From positions 124,001 through 188,000 of the forward strand of contig JAESPV010000027.1 of the NCBI GenBank assembly GCA_016765495.1: 64,000 nucleotides of DNA, given 5' to 3'. The position numbers were made by a program, and so were the translations under genes. Of this stretch, positions 60,550 to 64,000 are shown in pieces. Origin of the DNA: Desulfocapsa sp. GTDB taxonomy: Bacteria > Desulfobacterota > Desulfobulbia > Desulfobulbales > Desulfocapsaceae. The notes beneath the pieces are model-generated. The model was not told where the DNA came from. It made no database searches and was given only the letters and a program-made list of their open reading frames with translations. Numbering within the stretch: the stretch's first letter is position 1; each line of letters opens with the position of its first letter.

Positions 60550-63084
60550 CTATCCTTCCTCTTCATTTCTTTTGCCTTGGGGGGTAAATAGGACACCATT
60601 TTGGGGCAGTCGTTCCCATTTCAGTTCAACCGGAGATGCCTTAACATCCCAAATTTTTCTACTGTAATCCATAATTGATCTGTCTGAAGAGAATTTACCC
60701 ATCCGGGCAACATTTAAGATGGACATTTTTGTCCAACGACTTTTATCCAGGAAGGTCTTTCCAACTTTGTCCTGACAATCAAGATAGTCCTGATAATCAG
60801 CAAAGAGTGTGTACTGGTCATTATAAAGTAATGAGTCGACCAGTGGACGGAACAGTTCCCGATCACCTTGAGAGAAATGACCCGATGCGATAAGATCAAT
60901 AACCTGTTTCAGTTCATCATTACTGTTGTAATAATCTCTGGGGTTATACCCGGAGGCCCGGAGCTTCATAACTTCGTCTACATTGAGACCAAAGAGAAAA
61001 AAGTTTTCCGCCCCGACTTCTTCACGAATTTCTACGTTAGCACCGTCAAGAGTACCAATGGTCAGCGCTCCATTCATGGAAAACTTCATATTGCCGGTAC
61101 CGGAGGCTTCCATGCCTGCCTGGGAAATCTGTTCAGACAGGTCGGTCATGGGGTAGACAATATGGCCTATTTTAACATTATAATTCGGAATAAAAAAGAC
61201 CTTGAGTCGATCACGAACATCTGGATCATTATTCACCACCTGGGCCACAGAAGTGATAAATTTAATCATCCGTTTAGCCATAAAATAGCCGGGTGCTGCC
61301 TTGCCACCGAAAACAAAAAGGCGGGAAGGCATCTGTATATCCGGATTAGCTTTAATGCGGTTATACAGAGTGATGATGTGGAGTACATTTAAATGCTGGC
61401 GTTTGTATTCATGGATTCGTTTGACCTGGACGTCGAACATGGCACATGGATCGATAACTTGATTTATTTTGCTAAAAATTATGTCTGCAATGTCCTGTTT
61501 ATTCTCTTCTTTTACTTTGCGCCAGGCATCACAAAATGCAGTATCATCGACAAAATTTTCAAGTGATTTCAGCTCATCAAGATTGGTAAGCCATTTCTCA
61601 CCAATGGCTCCAGTTATCAGGCTGGTCAAACGTGGGTTACTCACTGCAATCCAGCGCCTTGGGGTAACACCATTGGTGACATTACGTATTTTACCGGGGT
61701 ACATACTATTCCAGTCGGCAAGAACATGTTTACGTAATAGATCCGTATGCATGACAGCCACACCGTTAATGGCTTTTGAACCAATACAGGCAAGGTTTGC
61801 CATCCGGATATATCTTGGGCCGGACTCATCGATAATGGACATCCTGCTCAGACGACCTTCGTCACAGGGATATTTGATTCGTACCTCATCAAGGAAAAGC
61901 CTGTTTATTTCAAAGATGATTTCCAGATGGCGAGGCAACAGGTTGTTAAACAGGTCAATCTGCCATTTTTCCATGGCTTCGGGGAGAAGGGTGTGGTTGG
62001 TGTAACATAGAGTCTTACGGGTTATTTCCCAGGCCTTGTCCCAATCATAGAGATGAACATCCATCAATAAACGCATAAGTTCCGGTACCGCAACGGATGG
62101 ATGGGTATCGTTCAGTTGAGCTGCAAAACCATCATAGAAATTGTCCAGTGACTCATTCATGAACAGGTGGATGCGGATCATATCCTGCAGAGAACAGGAA
62201 ACAAAAAAGAACTGCTGTTCCAGGCGCAGTTGTTTACCCTGAAACTGTTCATCGTTGGGGTACAATACTTTAGTGATAGTCTCGGCCTTCATTTTATCTT
62301 CCACTGCGCCGTAATAATCACCGGTGTTAAAATCTGCAAAATCAAAGGAGACTGGAGCTTCAGCGCTCCACAAGCGAAGCACGTTAATATTGTTGACTTT
62401 GTAACCTGGAACAGGGGTGTCGTAGGGAATTCCGGTGATAACCCGGGCAGGAATCCAGCGGGTTCTCCGGTTGCCCTGCTCGCAATGATATATTTCGGTA
62501 TGGCCGCCGAATCCGACGTCACAGGACCTGTCAGCTTTTTTAATTTCCCAGGGATTTCCCGGGTGCAGCCAGCGGTCGCTCAGTTCTTTTTGCCAGCCGT
62601 CAACGATTTCCTGATCAAACATGCCGTACTCGTAGCGAATACCATAGCCGATGGCAGGGATTTGCTGTGAGGAGAGCGAGTCAAGATAACAGGCGGCCAG
62701 CCTTCCTAGTCCACCATTGCCCAGACCTGGTTCCTCTTCATGGTTGATAAGTTCTTTTAAATCCAGGCCGCTTTCCCTGGCAGCCTGTTCAAAGTCATCA
62801 TAGAGGCCAAGATTAACCAGGTTGTTGTGAAGGTGTGGACCCATGAGAAATTCTGCAGAAAGATAACAGACTATCTTGGAGTCTTTTTCGAATAGTGCTT
62901 CAACTGAATTGACAAAGAGGTGCTGCATCCGATCCCTGAGAGTATAGGACACTGCAAGATAGTAATCATTCAAGGTAGCTGTTCTGGTGGTAACCCCCTG
63001 TTTGTAGAAAATATTGTAGGCAAAGGCTCTTTTAAGCTTTTCTATACGTTCCTTACGAGTATTGCTTTTGTGTTGAGAGCTCAT
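60550..63084 (-). CDS. glgP: Glycogen/starch phosphorylase
   Basis: GlgP releases glucose-1-phosphate from the ends of glycogen chains. The 844-residue PLP enzyme has GNGGLGRLAACYLDS near the N-terminus, NGVTPRRWIAVSNPRL in the middle, VKRIHEYKRQHLN, and the PLP-lysine region EASGTGNMKFSMNGALTIGT with the Schiff-base Lys in GNMKFSMNG. AAGGAGACG directly before ATG 63084 rules out the longer frame from 63165. It lies between pgl and zwf, so stored glycogen can feed the oxidative pentose phosphate route through phosphoglucomutase. Confidence 0.97.
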   Translation of the reverse strand: MSSQHKSNTRKERIEKLKRAFAYNIFYKQGVTTRTATLNDYYLAVSYTLRDRMQHLFVNSVEALFEKDSKIVCYLSAEFLMGPHLHNNLVNLGLYDDFEQAARESGLDLKELINHEEEPGLGNGGLGRLAACYLDSLSSQQIPAIGYGIRYEYGMFDQEIVDGWQKELSDRWLHPGNPWEIKKADRSCDVGFGGHTEIYHCEQGNRRTRWIPARVITGIPYDTPVPGYKVNNINVLRLWSAEAPVSFDFADFNTGDYYGAVEDKMKAETITKVLYPNDEQFQGKQLRLEQQFFFVSCSLQDMIRIHLFMNESLDNFYDGFAAQLNDTHPSVAVPELMRLLMDVHLYDWDKAWEITRKTLCYTNHTLLPEAMEKWQIDLFNNLLPRHLEIIFEINRLFLDEVRIKYPCDEGRLSRMSIIDESGPRYIRMANLACIGSKAINGVAVMHTDLLRKHVLADWNSMYPGKIRNVTNGVTPRRWIAVSNPRLTSLITGAIGEKWLTNLDELKSLENFVDDTAFCDAWRKVKEENKQDIADIIFSKINQVIDPCAMFDVQVKRIHEYKRQHLNVLHIITLYNRIKANPDIQMPSRLFVFGGKAAPGYFMAKRMIKFITSVAQVVNNDPDVRDRLKVFFIPNYNVKIGHIVYPMTDLSEQISQAGMEASGTGNMKFSMNGALTIGTLDGANVEIREEVGAENFFLFGLNVDEVMKLRASGYNPRDYYNSNDELKQVIDLIASGHFSQGDRELFRPLVDSLLYNDQYTLFADYQDYLDCQDKVGKTFLDKSRWTKMSILNVARMGKFSSDRSIMDYSRKIWDVKASPVELKWERLPQNGVLFTPQGKRNEEEG

Positions 63085-63407
63085 AACGTCTCCTTGAGAG
63101 TGAGGTTTTCTCTTCTTTATCAAAATAAATGAAAATGTTGGAGAATGTATCCATAAATTTGGCAAGGAATAAAGTCATTACTCATTGGCTAAGTAGTGTA
63201 GTTTAAAGAAACTATGAGGTGTAACTACGTACAAAATGCAACAAATTTCTGCAGGTCGACTGGCGCAGTTGTCTTCTTCATACGCAATCCAGTCAAACCG
63301 TGAAAATGTTCGGTGCTCTGTGAGTAGTTACGGAATATAAATAATATCAGCACCATTGTTTGGCAGTTCGCAACGTGTTCGATTTCTTTATGCATAAGCA
63401 TTATCTC
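63085..63407. other. Intergenic region between pgl and glgP
   Basis: These 323 bases hold the glgP ribosome binding site at the left end and no supported gene. I saw no clear promoter, terminator or repeat in the rest. Confidence 0.4.
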
Positions 63408-64000
63408 TTATTTTGCCCAGTAGATCTTGAAATTGTTTTTTTGTTTTTGTGTCTGATTTCTCAGAATAAAACGAATAGGCATTTCTTCCATGAGCCCCTC
63501 ACCAAATGCCTGTTCCAGTACATCTTTTTTGTTCTGTCCGGTAATATGAAGAATAATCTGTTTTGATTCAAGAATTACTGGAAGGGTCAGAGTCATTCGT
63601 TCATGGGGTGCTGTAACAGGAGCAATACCCACACAAATTTTTCCTGAGTGCATATCCGTTGCCAGGGGAAGTTTAGCGGCTCCCGGAAAAAGAGATGCTG
63701 TATGCCCATCATTTCCCATACCAAGGAGTAACACATCAAAGGGGCGATTGATCTTTTGTAACTGTTTGGCGGATTCTGTTTCTCCCTCACTGGCAGTTCT
63801 TGCGGAATTCTTCATGCCAGTAAAGAGAGCAACCGCAGCGCTATTTTGCAGAAGGTGTGTTCTTACCAGATTTTCATTGGAGTCGGGATCAGTCGGGCTG
63901 ACCCAGCGCTCATCGACCAGAGTAATGGTAACGTTTTCCCAGGGTAGATCGATGGTGGAGAGACTTTTAAAAAGTTGAACAGGTGTTGAACCACCAGACA
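63408..64000 (-). CDS. pgl: 6-phosphogluconolactonase, N-terminus beyond window
   Basis: Pgl hydrolyses 6-phosphogluconolactone, the product of Zwf. The minus-strand frame is open from the window edge (64000) to 63408, about 197 residues of a protein usually about 230-250 long. SGGSTPVQLFKSLS, LVDERWVSPTDPDSNE and LLLGMGNDGHTASLFPG are the family motifs, and HERMTLTLPVI follows. It lies about 320 bases upstream of the glgP start on the same strand. The start codon is outside the window. Confidence 0.95.
   Translation of the reverse strand, partial: SGGSTPVQLFKSLSTIDLPWENVTITLVDERWVSPTDPDSNENLVRTHLLQNSAAVALFTGMKNSARTASEGETESAKQLQKINRPFDVLLLGMGNDGHTASLFPGAAKLPLATDMHSGKICVGIAPVTAPHERMTLTLPVILESKQIILHITGQNKKDVLEQAFGEGLMEEMPIRFILRNQTQKQKNNFKIYWAK

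Noticed and set aside
1-64000. tRNA, rRNA, CRISPR arrays, phage or integrated element
   Set aside because: A scan by eye found no T-arm/acceptor pattern of a tRNA, no regularly spaced repeats, and no integrase, phage structural or intact transposase genes.

Overview
The window looks like a chromosomal segment of an anaerobic, AT-leaning Gram-negative bacterium, most probably a sulfate- or sulfur-metabolising Desulfobacterota (Desulfobulbales type). The assignment is inferred from gene content: rubrerythrin, class I desulfoferrodoxin, an AF1514-like protein, a CoA-type 2-oxoacid:ferredoxin oxidoreductase operon, a YeiH-type transporter, a DsrE-like protein, sigma-54 response regulators and two apparent selenoproteins. 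No rRNA, tRNA, CRISPR array or intact mobile element was seen.

Layout. 1-4000: 3' part of glgB (minus strand), then yqgE, a YkgJ-type cysteine-cluster gene and rlmH (plus). 4040-9130: DsrE-like secreted protein, nitroreductase, rubrerythrin, Lon-like protease and Hsp20 (all minus). 9514-14318: a PhnD-like binding protein, sensor kinase and sigma-54 regulator, with a decayed second regulator and a scrap of a second kinase left by a tandem duplication. 14607-17015: universal stress protein, a 28-residue membrane peptide, YeiH transporter and an IS66-like transposase relic. 17525-19784: DUF6172 protein, rsgA and truA. 20013-21900: a minus-strand redox-defence operon (rubredoxin-like protein, AF1514-like protein, selenocysteine thioredoxin, desulfoferrodoxin). 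21919-26599: 2-oxoacid oxidoreductase beta and alpha subunits plus a GltD-like iron-sulfur flavoprotein. 26915-30605: unknown CxxC protein, GMP reductase, then an ArsR regulator with a selenocysteine-containing metal permease. 30641-35074: lytic transglycosylase, M18 aminopeptidase, a membrane-anchored unknown and manganese pyrophosphatase. 35192-44948: rarA, a response-regulator adenylate cyclase, S4 protein, succinate-semialdehyde dehydrogenase, lipoprotein, a HEAT/cNMP/PilZ protein, Dus and a phasin-like protein. 45053-56869: DEAD-box helicase, murJ, an atypical EF-G, mog, purM, DUF2065, TPR-methyltransferase, mgtE and an HtrA-type protease. 56893-64000: glgX, zwf, glgP and pgl, linking glycogen breakdown to the oxidative pentose phosphate pathway.

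The most notable observations are these. (1) Two in-frame UGA codons sit exactly where redox or metal-binding cysteines belong, each followed at the correct distance by a SECIS-like hairpin with G in its loop: a UxxC thioredoxin (20464-21036) and a metal permease (29421-30605). (2) Two unlinked operons, hsp20 and the redox operon, share a homologous promoter plus structured 5' leader (about 60 of 84 aligned bases identical by hand count). The leader resembles the 3' half of the GEMM/c-di-GMP-I riboswitch and runs into terminator-like hairpins, so it is a candidate riboswitch or riboswitch variant controlling stress genes. (3) A single protein joins HEAT-like repeats, a cyclic-nucleotide domain and a PilZ domain about 3 kb downstream of an adenylate cyclase.
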